Of a stretch of DNA of 64,000 nt, positions 19,208-28,527 are shown one piece after another; the stretch's first letter is position 1, and the number at the start of each line of letters is the position of its first letter. The notes beneath the pieces were generated by a model. It was not told the DNA's origin. It saw only the letters and a list, made by a program, of their open reading frames with translations, and ran no database searches. Source of the stretch: Aeromonas rivipollensis (GTDB lineage Bacteria; Pseudomonadota; Gammaproteobacteria; Enterobacterales; Aeromonadaceae); the NCBI RefSeq assembly GCF_010974825.1, contig NZ_JAAILA010000025.1:1-64000 (forward strand), read 5' to 3'. The position numbers were made by a program, and so were the translations under genes.

Positions 19208-21619
19208 ATGACCATGCATATTCAACTTCCCGTCAGCGGCATGAGTTGCGCCAACTGCGCCAGCCGCATCACGGCCGCCCTCAACCAGCTCGACGGCGTG
19301 ACGGCCAGCGTCAACTTCGCGCTGGAGCAGGCGGCCATCGAACTCGGTGACCCGGCTCGTCTGCCCGAGGTCCTCGACAGCATCACGGGGCAGGGCTATG
19401 GCTACGGCCATGAGACGATCTCCTTCCAAATCAGCGGCATGACCTGTGCCGGTTGTTCGGCGCGGCTGAACAAGATGCTGGCGGCACTGCCTGGCGTCAT
19501 CTCGGCCGAGGTCAATTTCTCCCTCGAGCAGGCCCGCATCCTGCTGGTGCCTGGCACCCAGACCCCGGCTTCCCTGCGCACCCATATAGAAGCGCTTGGC
19601 TTCGGTGCACAGCTGGCGCAAGGCTCAGTCAGCCAGCGCCGTCAGCAACTGCTGGCCCGTGAGGAACAGGAAGCCGTCGCCGCCCGCCAGGCGCTGACTC
19701 AGGTTGTTATTTCGGCCCTGCTCACCCTGCCGCTGCTGGTGGGCATGGTCGCCATGGCCGGACTGTTCCCCTGGCATCTGCCCGCCTGGCTGGAGCTGGT
19801 GCTCGCCACTCCGGTGCAGTTCTGGATCGGGGCCCGCTTCTATCGCGGCGCCTGGCTTGCCCTCAAGAACCGCGCCGCCAACATGGATGTGCTGGTGGTG
19901 ACAGGCACCAGTGCCGCCTACTTCTACAGCCTCTATCTGCTGCTGACCTTAGGCGTGGCCGCAAGCGGCAAGCTCTATTTCGAGGCGAGCGCCATCATCA
20001 TTACCCTGATTTCACTCGGGAAACTGCTGGAGGCGAGAGCCCGCCGCAGTACCCAGTCCGCCATTCGCGAGCTGATGGCGCTGCGGCCGGACACCGCCAC
20101 CGTCTGGCGTGGCGAGGCCTGGCAGAGCGTCGCCATCGACGAGGTGCTGCGCGGCGACAGGCTGCGGGTGCTGGTGGGGGAGCGGGTGCCGGTGGACGGC
20201 AAGATCCTGAGTGGTGAGAGCGAGCTGGATGAATCCATTCTCACCGGCGAGAGCCTGCCGGTGCCGCGCGCACTGGGGGAGGCCGTGCTGGGTGGCGCCA
20301 TCAATCGCTCCGGCGTGCTGGAGATAGAGGCCACCACGGTCGGGGAAGACTCCAGCCTCAGCAAGATCATCGCCATGGTGGAGCGTGCCCAGATGGGCAA
20401 GGCGCCGCTGCAACAGCTGGTGGACAGGGTCTCCGCCATCTTCGTGCCCGTGGTCATGGCCATAGCCCTGTTCACCCTGCTGGCCTGGTATGCCTACAGT
20501 AACGACTTCGGCCAGGCGTTGCTGGCGGCGGTGGCCGTGCTGGTGATCGCCTGCCCCTGCGCCCTGGGGCTGGCGACCCCGGCCGCCATCGTCACCGGCA
20601 CCGGGGTGGCGGCGCGCCACGGCATTCTGATCAAGGACGTGGATACCCTGCAGAAGGCCCACGCCATCAAGGCGCTGATCTTCGACAAGACTGGCACCCT
20701 GACTCAGGGGCGGCCGGTGCTGGCGAGCTGGAGCGGCACCGACGAACAACTGCGCCTCGCCGCCGCCCTGCAACAGGCGAGCGAGCACCCGCTGGCGCTG
20801 GCGATGCGCGAGGCGGTAGGCAAAGAGGTCGTGCTGCCCCAGCCTGAAGCCGTGGAGGTGCGGGTCGGTGCCGGTATTCTCGGTCAAGTGGCTGGCCACA
20901 GGGTGGCCATCGGCAACGCCTCCCTGCTGGCTCAGCTCGGCATTGAGCCGCCACAACAGGATGAAGCGCCCGCCGATGGTGCGACCCGGGTCTGGGTCGC
21001 CATCGACGGCGTGGCGGTGGCTATCGCCGCCCTGGCCGATACCCTGCGCCCAGAGAGCCCCGAGGCCATCGCCATCCTGCGCCAGCGCGGCATCGCCAGC
21101 TGGCTGGTGAGCGGCGATGCGCCGGCACCCGTGGCCCATATCGCCGCCAAGCTGGGGCTGGACGGGGCCTTTGACTCAGTGCTGCCCGCCGGCAAGGTAG
21201 AAAAAGTGGAGGCGCTGCGCGCCCGTACCCAGGGCCTGGTGGCCATGGTGGGGGACGGGGTGAACGACGCCCCGGCGCTGGCGGCGGCGGATGTGGGGAT
21301 CGCCATGGGCTCAGGCTCGGATGTCGCCATGGAAACCGCCTCCATCACCCTGATGCGATCTGATCCGCGGCTGGTGGCCGATGCCATCGACATCTCGGCG
21401 GCCACCTGGCGCACCATACAGCAGAACCTGTTCTGGGCCTTCGTGTTCAACATCATCGGCATTCCGCTGGCGGCGCTGGGCTATCTCAGCCCCGAGCTGG
21501 CGGGGGCGGCCATGGCCCTGAGCAGCATCACAGTATTGAGCAATTCCCTGTTACTGAAACGCTGGCAGCCCAGGGCGGGCGGCCAGCGCCAATCTGAATC
21601 GAAAAGGAGCCATCCATGA
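19208..21619 (+). CDS. copA: Copper-exporting P1B-type ATPase
   Basis: 803 aa from the ATG at 19208, preceded by GAGGAGGATTGTC. It pumps Cu(I) out of the cytoplasm. Two N-terminal heavy-metal domains carry GMSCANCAS (~residue 12) and GMTCAGCSA (~78). The membrane metal site CPCALGLATPAAI is in TM6, the phosphorylation site is DKTGTLTQ, the nucleotide-domain His-Pro is ASEHPLAL, and the hinge is GDGVNDAPALA. Its stop overlaps the cueR start (ATGA at 21616-21619). Confidence 0.96.
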   Translation: MTMHIQLPVSGMSCANCASRITAALNQLDGVTASVNFALEQAAIELGDPARLPEVLDSITGQGYGYGHETISFQISGMTCAGCSARLNKMLAALPGVISAEVNFSLEQARILLVPGTQTPASLRTHIEALGFGAQLAQGSVSQRRQQLLAREEQEAVAARQALTQVVISALLTLPLLVGMVAMAGLFPWHLPAWLELVLATPVQFWIGARFYRGAWLALKNRAANMDVLVVTGTSAAYFYSLYLLLTLGVAASGKLYFEASAIIITLISLGKLLEARARRSTQSAIRELMALRPDTATVWRGEAWQSVAIDEVLRGDRLRVLVGERVPVDGKILSGESELDESILTGESLPVPRALGEAVLGGAINRSGVLEIEATTVGEDSSLSKIIAMVERAQMGKAPLQQLVDRVSAIFVPVVMAIALFTLLAWYAYSNDFGQALLAAVAVLVIACPCALGLATPAAIVTGTGVAARHGILIKDVDTLQKAHAIKALIFDKTGTLTQGRPVLASWSGTDEQLRLAAALQQASEHPLALAMREAVGKEVVLPQPEAVEVRVGAGILGQVAGHRVAIGNASLLAQLGIEPPQQDEAPADGATRVWVAIDGVAVAIAALADTLRPESPEAIAILRQRGIASWLVSGDAPAPVAHIAAKLGLDGAFDSVLPAGKVEKVEALRARTQGLVAMVGDGVNDAPALAAADVGIAMGSGSDVAMETASITLMRSDPRLVADAIDISAATWRTIQQNLFWAFVFNIIGIPLAALGYLSPELAGAAMALSSITVLSNSLLLKRWQPRAGGQRQSESKRSHP

Positions 21620-22005
21620 ACATCAGCAAGGTTGCCAAGGCCACTGGGCTGTCCGCCAAGACCATTCGCTACTACGAGAGCATCGGCCTCATCTCGGCTC
21701 CGGTGCGCAGTGACAACGGCTATCGCAGCTACACAGACGGCGCCCTGCGGGAGCTGCGTTTCGTCAAGCGGGCGCGGGAGACCGGCTTCAACCTGGAGGA
21801 GTGTCAGGAGCTGCTGGCGCTCTATCGGGACGAGCACAGGACCAGCGCCCAGGTGAAGAAGCTGGCGCAGGAGAAGATCGTCGATCTGCGGGCCCGGATC
21901 GCCGGTCTGCAGGCCATGCTCAGCTCCCTGGAGGAGGTGGTGGGGTGCTGCCACGGGGACGCGAATCCCCAATGTCCCATACTCGACGAACTCGAGAAGG
22001 GCTGA
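21616..22005 (+). CDS. cueR: Cu(I)-responsive MerR-family regulator CueR
   Basis: 129 aa. The N-terminal winged helix is ISKVAKATGLSAKTIRYYES, followed by the long dimerisation helix and the C-terminal metal loop CCHGDANPQCPI. That loop provides the two cysteines (C-x7-C) that select monovalent Cu/Ag/Au in CueR. It starts inside the copA stop codon and so is translationally coupled. It should activate the dyad-containing promoter upstream of copA, giving an autoregulated copper-export operon. Confidence 0.93.
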   Translation: MNISKVAKATGLSAKTIRYYESIGLISAPVRSDNGYRSYTDGALRELRFVKRARETGFNLEECQELLALYRDEHRTSAQVKKLAQEKIVDLRARIAGLQAMLSSLEEVVGCCHGDANPQCPILDELEKG

Positions 22006-22161
22006 GGGAGCCCGGGCAGGCCGGGGCGGCCCGGGATCCCGCCTGTGCGGCGCGGCGCACGGCGGATTGGGGGCTGAGTGGCTGCTTAATAGCGGGCGAT
22101 TGATTGTTGAGCAGGAAAAGGGAGTGCTAAACTGTGCGGCTCTTGTACAGGGAGTACCCAG

Positions 22162-23316
22162 TTGACCCAGAGTGTGAATCACCAGGTGCGGCGGGCCATC
22201 ATGGTCCAGCTCTATACCCACGCCTCCTTCAGCCTGCCTTGTCTGGCGCTGCTGGCGATCAGCTGGAGCCTGCTGTTCCACGACTACCTGCCCGCCAGGG
22301 AGGCGCTCGGCTGGCTTGGCCTGGTCTTCCTGCTGTTGCTGGGACGCTGGTGGCACCTGCGCTGGCGTCAACCCAGGTTGACGGAGCTCCCGCTGCCGGT
22401 GCTGGAGCGGGAGCTCTTCATCGGGGTGACCATCACCTCCATCATCTGGGCGCTCGGCGTGCTGCTCTACATGGACAGACTGCCGGACACCTACCGCGCC
22501 GCCATGATGATGCTCACCAGCCTGATCCTCACCGGCAGCGCCATCATGCTGTTCGGCAGTCGTCGCACCCTCTACGGGGCAGTGCTGCCGCTCGGGTTCG
22601 CCATGCTGTTCGAACTCAGCGACGGCAACGAGCAGGAGCGGATCGTCTCCTGCATGCTGGCGGGTTACCTGTTCGTCTTTCTGCCGACCCTACTGCGCCG
22701 GTTGCGCCGGGATCAGGTGGCTTCCCTCTACCACAGTTTTTCCAACGCCGACCTGGTGGCCGAACTCAAGGTAGTCTCGGAGCATCTCAAGCTCACCTCC
22801 CGCCTGGACGGCCTGACCGGCATCGCCAACCGGGCTCACCTGGACGACACCCTGGCGCGAGCCTGGCGCCGCTGTCACAGGGCCAGGGCGCCTCTCTCCC
22901 TGGTGCTGGTGGATGTGGACTACTTCAAGCAGTTCAACGATCACTATGGCCATCAGCTGGGGGACCAGTGCCTGCAGCAGGTGGCGGGCCTGCTGGCCGA
23001 GGTGCTGCGGCGGGAAGATGATCTGGCCGCCCGTTACGGCGGGGAGGAGTTTGCCCTGCTGCTGCCCTGCACCACCTTGCAGGGGGCCATGCAGATCGCC
23101 GAACAGGTGCAAACGGCCCTGCGTACCCTGGGCATTCCCCACCACAAGTCCCGGGTATCCGGCCGGGTCAGCTGCAGCTTCGGGGTGGCGACCCTGGTGC
23201 CGGATCAGCACAACTCCATCGCCGAGCTTATCCAAAAAGCGGATGCGGCCCTCTATCAGGCCAAGCATAATGGCCGGGATCGTATCGAAGTAGCCTTGAT
23301 GGGTAAGGTTGCCTGA
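22162..23316 (+). CDS. Membrane-bound diguanylate cyclase (GGDEF)
   Basis: 384 aa. About six N-terminal hydrophobic helices (~20-185) form a membrane sensor; a GGDEF domain follows (~205-380). The active site reads RYGGEEFALLLP (~293) and the I-site RxxD (REDD) lies five residues before GGEEF, so c-di-GMP synthesis with product inhibition is predicted. The TTG start at 22162 has a good AGGGAG site; a later ATG (22201) lacks one. The input signal is unknown. Confidence 0.88.
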   Translation: MTQSVNHQVRRAIMVQLYTHASFSLPCLALLAISWSLLFHDYLPAREALGWLGLVFLLLLGRWWHLRWRQPRLTELPLPVLERELFIGVTITSIIWALGVLLYMDRLPDTYRAAMMMLTSLILTGSAIMLFGSRRTLYGAVLPLGFAMLFELSDGNEQERIVSCMLAGYLFVFLPTLLRRLRRDQVASLYHSFSNADLVAELKVVSEHLKLTSRLDGLTGIANRAHLDDTLARAWRRCHRARAPLSLVLVDVDYFKQFNDHYGHQLGDQCLQQVAGLLAEVLRREDDLAARYGGEEFALLLPCTTLQGAMQIAEQVQTALRTLGIPHHKSRVSGRVSCSFGVATLVPDQHNSIAELIQKADAALYQAKHNGRDRIEVALMGKVA

Positions 23317-23346
23317 GTTTCACATGACAGATTAAAGAGGTCGTCT

Positions 23347-23610
23347 ATGCAATGTCATCGTATCGAAGAGCTGCTGGAGCTGCTGCAGCCCGCCTGGATC
23401 AAGGAGCAGGATCTCAGCCTGGTGCAATTCATCGCCAAACTGGCGGCAGAGGCCGGCTATGAGGGCGCCCTGTCCGAGCTGACCGACGACATGCTGATCT
23501 ACCACCTCAAGATGCGCGAATCCGACAAGCAGGCGATGATTCCGGGCCTGGCCAAGGATCATGTTCCGGACTTCAAGGAAGCCCTGCTCAAGGCCCGCGG
23601 CATCAAGTAA
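23347..23610 (+). CDS. yihD: YihD family protein (DUF1040)
   Basis: 87 aa; E. coli YihD is 89. Strong family identity: [19 protein letters not shown] and [20 protein letters not shown]. Function is unknown. In enterobacteria it lies directly upstream of srkA-dsbA; here ccoG is inserted between, and an intrinsic terminator follows yihD. Confidence 0.92.
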   Translation: MQCHRIEELLELLQPAWIKEQDLSLVQFIAKLAAEAGYEGALSELTDDMLIYHLKMRESDKQAMIPGLAKDHVPDFKEALLKARGIK

Positions 23611-23656
23611 CCCGACCGCCGGGTTGCCGGAAGAGGAAGGTTTCAAGAGAATCTCT

Positions 23657-23693
23657 AAAAAGGCCCATAGTCAACTGGCTATGGGTCTTTTTT
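23657..23693 (+). terminator. Terminator of yihD
   Basis: AAAAGGCCCATAG / CTATGGGTCTTTTTT hairpin with an eight-base loop, followed by T residues. Confidence 0.92.
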
Positions 23694-23764
23694 GTTGCCT
23701 GAAATTGCGACGGCACTCGAACTATAGATACATTTAACCCACACAATTAGCAGGCTGTTTAAGA

Positions 23765-23770
23765 TATAAT
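23765..23770 (+). promoter_or_regulatory. Candidate -10 element for ccoG
   Basis: A consensus TATAAT in an AT-rich stretch, 38 bp upstream of the ccoG start. The -35 region is poor, and no FNR box (TTGAT-N4-ATCAA) was found although ccoG genes are often oxygen-regulated. Confidence 0.4.
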
Positions 23771-23807
23771 CGCCTTCATAACAATATGAGTGGAGCTATG
23801 TGCTGCA

Positions 23808-25259
23808 ATGGCCGACCAGGACAAGATCGATATCAAGGATGTGACCGACAAGAACGTCACCGGGACCTTCAATCCCCACACGTTCAAGGCGGGCGATGAC
23901 AGGTTCAATCCCGGCAACCGCATCTACGTCAGGTCCCAGACCGGCTACTGGCAGCGGGTGCGCAAGGCCATGGGCTGGTTCTTCGTCGCCCTCTTCGTCA
24001 CCTTGCCCCTGCTGCGCTACGATGGCCGCCAGGCGGTACTGTTCGATCTGGAGCACCAGCAGTTCCACATCTTCGGCGCCACCATCTGGCCGCAGGATCT
24101 GACCCTGCTGGCCTGGGTCTTCATGATCGCCGCCTTCGCCCTCTTCTTCGTCACCACCTTCCTCGGCCGGGTCTGGTGCGGCTATCTCTGCCCCCAGACT
24201 GTGTGGACCTTCATGTTCATCTGGTTCGAAGAGAAGCTGGAAGGCGCCGCCAACAAGCGCCGCAAGCTGGATGCCGCCCCCTGGAGTGGCGAGAAGCTGG
24301 CCCGCAAGGGCGCCAAGCATCTGGCCTGGATCCTGCTGTCGCTGGGCACCGGCCTCACCTTCGTCGCCTACTTCCAGGATGTGTTCCAGCTGGTGCCTGA
24401 TTTCTTCACCCTGCAGGCGAGCGGCTGGGTCATCTTCTGGGTGCTGTTCTTCGCCGCCTGCACCTACGGCAACGCCGGCTGGATGCGCGCCATCATGTGC
24501 ATCCACATGTGCCCCTATGCCCGCTTCCAGTCCGCCATGTTCGACAAGGACACCTACATAGTCGGCTACGACAGCAAGCGCGGCGAGACCCGTGGCGCCC
24601 GCAGCCGCAAGGCAGATCCCAAGGCGCTGGGGCTGGGGGACTGCATCGACTGCGATCTCTGCGTGCAGGTCTGCCCGACCGGCATCGACATCCGCGATGG
24701 TCTGCAGTACGAGTGCATCAACTGCGGCGCCTGCGTCGATGCCTGCGATCAGACCATGGATCGGATGGGCTATCCGAAGGGGCTGATCAGCTACACCACT
24801 GAGCACAAGCTGGCCCACAACCAGACCCATGTGGCCAGGCCCAAGCTGCTCGGCTATGGCCTGGTGATGGTCATCATGCTGGGGGTCTTCGTCTACAACG
24901 CCATGTCCATCATGCCCATGGGGCTCGACATACTGCGGGATCGCAACCAGCTGTTCCGGGAGAACAGCGAGGGGCTCATCGAGAACACCTATACCCTGAA
25001 GATCCTCAACAAGACCCTGCAATCCCAGACCTATCAACTGGATGTGGAAGGGTTGCCGGAGCACCAGTGGTTCGGCCCGAGGGAAGTGACTCTCAAACCA
25101 GGGGAAATTTTCACCCTGCCGGTGAGCCTGGCGGTGGATCCCTTCAACCTGAAGCGGCCGACCCTGGATGTCCAGTTCGTGCTCAAACGGGAAGGAGCCG
25201 CACCGGACGACAGCAAGGGCACCCTGCGCCAGCCCAGCAAGTTTATCAGCCGACTCTGA
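23808..25259 (+). CDS. ccoG: Cytochrome c oxidase accessory protein CcoG (RdxA/FixG)
   Basis: 483 aa from the ATG at 23808; a GTG six codons earlier (23790) is possible. It is a polytopic iron-sulfur protein needed for copper delivery to cbb3 oxidase. Transmembrane segments lie near residues 45-65, 90-110, 165-185, 200-220 and 345-365. CGYLCPQTVWTFMF follows TM2, and two ferredoxin clusters are present (CDLCVQVCPTG, CINCGACVDACDQ, ~280-315). The C-terminal periplasmic Ig-like domain is present. The ccoNOQP genes are not in this window. Confidence 0.93.
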   Translation: MADQDKIDIKDVTDKNVTGTFNPHTFKAGDDRFNPGNRIYVRSQTGYWQRVRKAMGWFFVALFVTLPLLRYDGRQAVLFDLEHQQFHIFGATIWPQDLTLLAWVFMIAAFALFFVTTFLGRVWCGYLCPQTVWTFMFIWFEEKLEGAANKRRKLDAAPWSGEKLARKGAKHLAWILLSLGTGLTFVAYFQDVFQLVPDFFTLQASGWVIFWVLFFAACTYGNAGWMRAIMCIHMCPYARFQSAMFDKDTYIVGYDSKRGETRGARSRKADPKALGLGDCIDCDLCVQVCPTGIDIRDGLQYECINCGACVDACDQTMDRMGYPKGLISYTTEHKLAHNQTHVARPKLLGYGLVMVIMLGVFVYNAMSIMPMGLDILRDRNQLFRENSEGLIENTYTLKILNKTLQSQTYQLDVEGLPEHQWFGPREVTLKPGEIFTLPVSLAVDPFNLKRPTLDVQFVLKREGAAPDDSKGTLRQPSKFISRL

Positions 25260-25394
25260 GGGGCCGTCCCGGACGGCTGATCCGGCGTGCCACGGGCGTC
25301 CGTGGAATGTTCCGGATCGGGATCATGGGCGGCATTGATTGGCTATCTCGGATAGAATGGGGCGCAACAGCGCCCCTTTCTCATGGTGGATGAC

Positions 25395-26372
25395 ATGCGT
25401 TTCAACTATTCCGACCTCAATCCCGACCTCATCATGGATGCGATCGATCTCAGCGGCCTGCGCATCGACTCCGGCCTCATCGAGCTCAACAGCTATGAAA
25501 ACCGGGTCTACCAGTTTCAGGATGAGGAGCGTCGCCGTTACGTGGTGAAGTTCTACCGCCCCGGTCGCTGGAGCCGAGCCCAGATCCTCGAGGAGCACGA
25601 GTTTGCCGCTCGCCTGCGTGAGACGGAGATCCCGGTCGCCGCCCCCATCGCCTTTGCCGGCGAGACCCTGCTGGAGTATCAGGGCTACCCCTTCGCCATC
25701 TGGCAGAGCGTCGGTGGTCGCCAGTTCGAGGTGGACAACCTGGATCAGCTGGAGTGGGTGGGGCGCTATCTCGGCCGCATCCACAGTGTCGGGGCCAGTC
25801 ACTCCTTCCACCATCGGGTCCAGCTGGACGTGGAGAGCATGCTGCACGAGCCGCGTCAGTTGCTGGCGGCCGGAGAGTGGGTGCCGAGCGGCCTGGCCAA
25901 GCAGTTCTTCGGGGTGCTCGACGAGCTGATCCGGCATGTCTGCGACGCCATGACCCTGGACGTGGCCCGGATCTCCCTGCACGGGGATTGCCACCCCGGC
26001 AACATACTGTGGCGTGACGGCCCCCTGTTCGTCGATCTCGACGACTGCCGCACCGGCCCCGCCATCCAGGATCTCTGGATGATGCTGAGCGGCGAGCGCC
26101 ACGAGCAGCAGATCCAGCTCGACACCCTGCTGGCCGGCTACGAGGAGTTCATGGAGTTCGACCCGCGGGAGCTGGCGCTGATCGAACCGCTGCGAGCCAT
26201 GCGGATAGTCCACTACATGGCCTGGCTGGCCCGGCGCTGGGAGGATCCCGCCTTCCCCCGTCACTTCCCCTGGTTCAATACGGATCACTACTGGCGCCAG
26301 CAGATAGCGACCCTGCACGACCAACTGGAAGCGCTCAAGGCGCCGCCCCTTACGCTGATGCCGAACTGGTAA
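25395..26372 (+). CDS. srkA: Stress response kinase SrkA (YihE/RdoA)
   Basis: 325 aa from the ATG at 25395 (GGTGGATGAC site); an upstream ATG at 25383 lacks one. It is a Ser/Thr kinase of the choline-kinase fold that protects against toxin-type death in E. coli. Visible motifs: LNSYENRVYQF (nucleotide loop), VKFYRP (Lys), the catalytic loop SLHGDCHPGNILW (~195-207), and VDLDDCRTGPAIQD (metal-binding Asp). It lies upstream of dsbA as in enterobacteria. A weak second copy of its 3' end lies downstream. Confidence 0.93.
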   Translation: MRFNYSDLNPDLIMDAIDLSGLRIDSGLIELNSYENRVYQFQDEERRRYVVKFYRPGRWSRAQILEEHEFAARLRETEIPVAAPIAFAGETLLEYQGYPFAIWQSVGGRQFEVDNLDQLEWVGRYLGRIHSVGASHSFHHRVQLDVESMLHEPRQLLAAGEWVPSGLAKQFFGVLDELIRHVCDAMTLDVARISLHGDCHPGNILWRDGPLFVDLDDCRTGPAIQDLWMMLSGERHEQQIQLDTLLAGYEEFMEFDPRELALIEPLRAMRIVHYMAWLARRWEDPAFPRHFPWFNTDHYWRQQIATLHDQLEALKAPPLTLMPNW

Positions 26373-26375
26373 GGC

Positions 26376-26440
26376 AGGCGAATCGCGATACCCGGGGCAA
26401 GACCAGCTGGAAGCGCTCCGGGTCGCTGATGCTGGCCGGA
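26376..26440 (+). repeat. Probable remnant second copy of the srkA 3' end
   Basis: GACCAGCTGGAAGCGCTC at 26401-26418 differs at one base from GACCAACTGGAAGCGCTC (26319-26336) near the end of srkA. Both spell DQLEAL. Flanks also align loosely: an IA codon pair upstream, and CGCTGATGC downstream. It is weaker than the other tail repeats and partly frame-disrupted. Confidence 0.5.
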
Positions 26441-26586
26441 CAAGCCCCGGCAACCTGGGCTTGGATGCTGCGGCGATGGGCTCGCCCACCCGCCTTTGCC
26501 ATTGACGGCGGGAAGGTGACGCAATAGGCTTGGACTGCTTCGGTTCGCCGGGCGTGCCTCACAGTGATCCCTTAACAGGAAACGTC

Positions 26587-27195
26587 ATGAAAAAAGTACT
26601 ATTTTTCCTCGCTGCCATGCTGATGATCCCCATGGTTCACGCCGCCCCGGAATTCAAGGAAGGCGTCAACTATGACGTGGTCACCCAGACCGGCAGCGCC
26701 CAACCTGAAGTGCTGGAGTTCTTCTCCTATTTCTGCCCGCACTGCGCCAAGTTCGAGCCGATCGCCGAAGATCTGAAGAAGAGCCTGCCGGAAGGCGTGC
26801 CGATGAAGAAGAACCCGGTGGCCTTCCTGGGCCGTGAGATGGGTCCGGAGATGCAACGCGCCTATGCCGTCGCCAACCTGCTGAACGTCGAAGGCAAGCT
26901 GACCCCGGTCATCTTCGACAAGATCCACACCCAGCGTCAGGTGCCGCAGAGCCGTGCCGACGTGAAGCAGATCTTCGTGGACAACGGCGTACCGGCCGAA
27001 GAGTTTGACGGTGCCGTCGACAGCTTCGCCGTCTCCGGCATGGTCTCCCAGTTCGATCGCAACACCGAGAGCTACAACATTCGCGGTGTGCCGGCCTTCC
27101 TGGTCAATGGCAAGTACCTGGTGAAAATTGAATCCATCACCTCCCAGGAGCAGTTCAACCAGCTGGTGAAATTCCTGCTGGCCAAGAAAGACTGA
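26587..27195 (+). CDS. dsbA: Periplasmic thiol:disulfide oxidoreductase DsbA
   Basis: 202 aa from the ATG at 26587 with CAGGAAACGTC upstream. A Sec signal peptide (MKKVLFFLAAMLMIPMVHA) is cleaved before APEFKEG. The thioredoxin active site FCPHC sits at ~50-54 of the precursor and the cis-Pro loop is RGVPAFLVNG near 170. It introduces disulfides into exported proteins, partnered by DsbB elsewhere. It follows srkA and shares a bidirectional terminator with convergent pncB. Confidence 0.96.
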   Translation: MKKVLFFLAAMLMIPMVHAAPEFKEGVNYDVVTQTGSAQPEVLEFFSYFCPHCAKFEPIAEDLKKSLPEGVPMKKNPVAFLGREMGPEMQRAYAVANLLNVEGKLTPVIFDKIHTQRQVPQSRADVKQIFVDNGVPAEEFDGAVDSFAVSGMVSQFDRNTESYNIRGVPAFLVNGKYLVKIESITSQEQFNQLVKFLLAKKD

Positions 27196-27211
27196 CCTCT
27201 CCCGAGTCGAT

Positions 27212-27248
27212 AAAAAAGCCCGCCGGTGCAAACCGGCGGGCTTTTTGT
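27212..27248. terminator. Bidirectional terminator between dsbA and pncB
   Basis: AAAAAGCCCGCCGGT / ACCGGCGGGCTTTTT with a GCAA loop. It has A and T runs on both sides, so it serves both convergent genes. Confidence 0.95.
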
Positions 27249-27268
27249 TGTCTGCTGTTCCTGGGGGT

Positions 27269-28447
27269 TCACACCCCGACGTGGAAGGCCTGCTTGAGGT
27301 TGCGGATGAAGTCCGCGTCCCGGCACAGGGTCTTGCCCGGGCTGTCGGAGATCTTGGCGACCGGGCCGCCGTTGCACTCCATCAGCTTGAAGACGATGTT
27401 CATCGGGCTGACGCCGGGCAGATCGCAGGTGAGCTTGGTGCCGATGCCGAAGCTGGTGTTGATGCGGCCACGGAAGTGACGAAATAGCTCGACGGCCTTG
27501 TCGAGGTTGAGGCCGTCGGAGAAGACCAGCGTCTTGTCTTTGGGATCTATGCCGAGCCGCTGGTAGTGGCTGATGGCCTTCTCGCCCCACACCACGGGGT
27601 CACCGGAGTCGTGGCGCAGTCCCTGATAGCGGCTGGCCAACTCGAAATCGAAGTCGCGCAGGAAGGCATCCATGGTGATGCAGTCGGTCAGGGCTATGCC
27701 CAAATGGTTGGTGAACTCGTCAAGCCAGCTGATGAGGGCGGCGCGCTGACTGTGTTCCAGCGGGAAGCCGAGCTGCTGGTGGGCCTGGAACCACTCGTGG
27801 GCCTGGGTGCCCACCGCCGGTAGCCGGTACTTCTGGGCCAGCTGGTAGTTGCTGGTGCCCCGAAATGCCGGCAGGCGCTCCTTGAGGCGGCCCACCACGG
27901 CATCCTGCACGGCATGGGAGAAGCGGCGGCGGGTGCCGAAGTCGATGAGGTTGAAATCCTGCATCTCCTCGGGGCTGAGTTCCCGCTCCAGCTTGTCGAT
28001 CTTCTGGTCCAGCCGCGCCAGGGCATGGCTCACCCCGAACTGGGGATAGCGGAAGCGGTTGCGCATCTCGCTGATGATGGCGAGCACAGGGATCTCCCAC
28101 AGGATCACGTCCTGCCAGGGTCCCTCGACCCGCACATTGATGCGGCCATCCTGCTCGAACACCTTGAGCAGAGAGGCATCCAGCGGCTTGCGGCGCAGGT
28201 GATCGAGGTAATCGGCGGTGAAGAAGGGGCGCTCGGCCAGGAAGTCGAGCTCGGAGCCGGTCAGGCGCAGGGAGCCGGCGAGGCGCAGCTGCTCCTCGAT
28301 CTCGCCCATCATGGGCAGCAGATCTTCCTCGTTGCGGCTGTGGAACTCGGCCACCACCTCGGCATCCGGGTAGCGATGGAACACCGCCTGCTGCATATGC
28401 AGCTTGTAGGCGTCTGTGTCGAGCAGGCTGGTGAGGATAGGGGGCAT
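27269..28447 (-). CDS. pncB: Nicotinate phosphoribosyltransferase
   Basis: 392 aa, normal length (E. coli 400). It converts nicotinate, PRPP and ATP to nicotinate mononucleotide in NAD salvage. It begins MPPILTSLLDTDAYKLHMQQ, a strongly conserved start, and contains the family stretch YQGLRHDSGDPVVWGEKA (~262-279) and FSDGLNLDKAVEL. It is downstream of pncA on the same strand, so nicotinamide is processed in two consecutive steps by the pair. A remnant of its own 5' end lies just upstream. Confidence 0.96.
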   Translation of the reverse strand: MPPILTSLLDTDAYKLHMQQAVFHRYPDAEVVAEFHSRNEEDLLPMMGEIEEQLRLAGSLRLTGSELDFLAERPFFTADYLDHLRRKPLDASLLKVFEQDGRINVRVEGPWQDVILWEIPVLAIISEMRNRFRYPQFGVSHALARLDQKIDKLERELSPEEMQDFNLIDFGTRRRFSHAVQDAVVGRLKERLPAFRGTSNYQLAQKYRLPAVGTQAHEWFQAHQQLGFPLEHSQRAALISWLDEFTNHLGIALTDCITMDAFLRDFDFELASRYQGLRHDSGDPVVWGEKAISHYQRLGIDPKDKTLVFSDGLNLDKAVELFRHFRGRINTSFGIGTKLTCDLPGVSPMNIVFKLMECNGGPVAKISDSPGKTLCRDADFIRNLKQAFHVGV

Positions 28448-28448
28448 A

Positions 28449-28526
28449 TCAGTATCCTGGCAGGCGGGTGACCTGCCGCATGGGTAATTTGCGGGCGCCG
28501 GGCAGGCTGGTGAGAATGGGTGACAT
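28449..28526 (-). repeat. Remnant copy of the pncB 5' end between pncA and pncB
   Basis: Immediately after the pncA stop, an ATG (28526) opens a 25-codon frame starting MSPILTSLPG, against the true PncB start MPPILTSLLD. Both ATGs sit in the same TGATATG context, and the little frame ends in TGA one base before the real pncB ATG. Base identity over the first eight codons is high, with mainly third-position changes. I read it as a former pncA-pncB junction left beside the present one. It could still be translated as a short coupled peptide. Confidence 0.75.
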
Positions 28527-28527
28527 A

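Noticed and set aside
22010-22060. GC-rich inverted repeats after cueR
   Set aside because: Several overlapping CCCGGG and GGCC matches give no single convincing stem and no T run, so I did not call a terminator.
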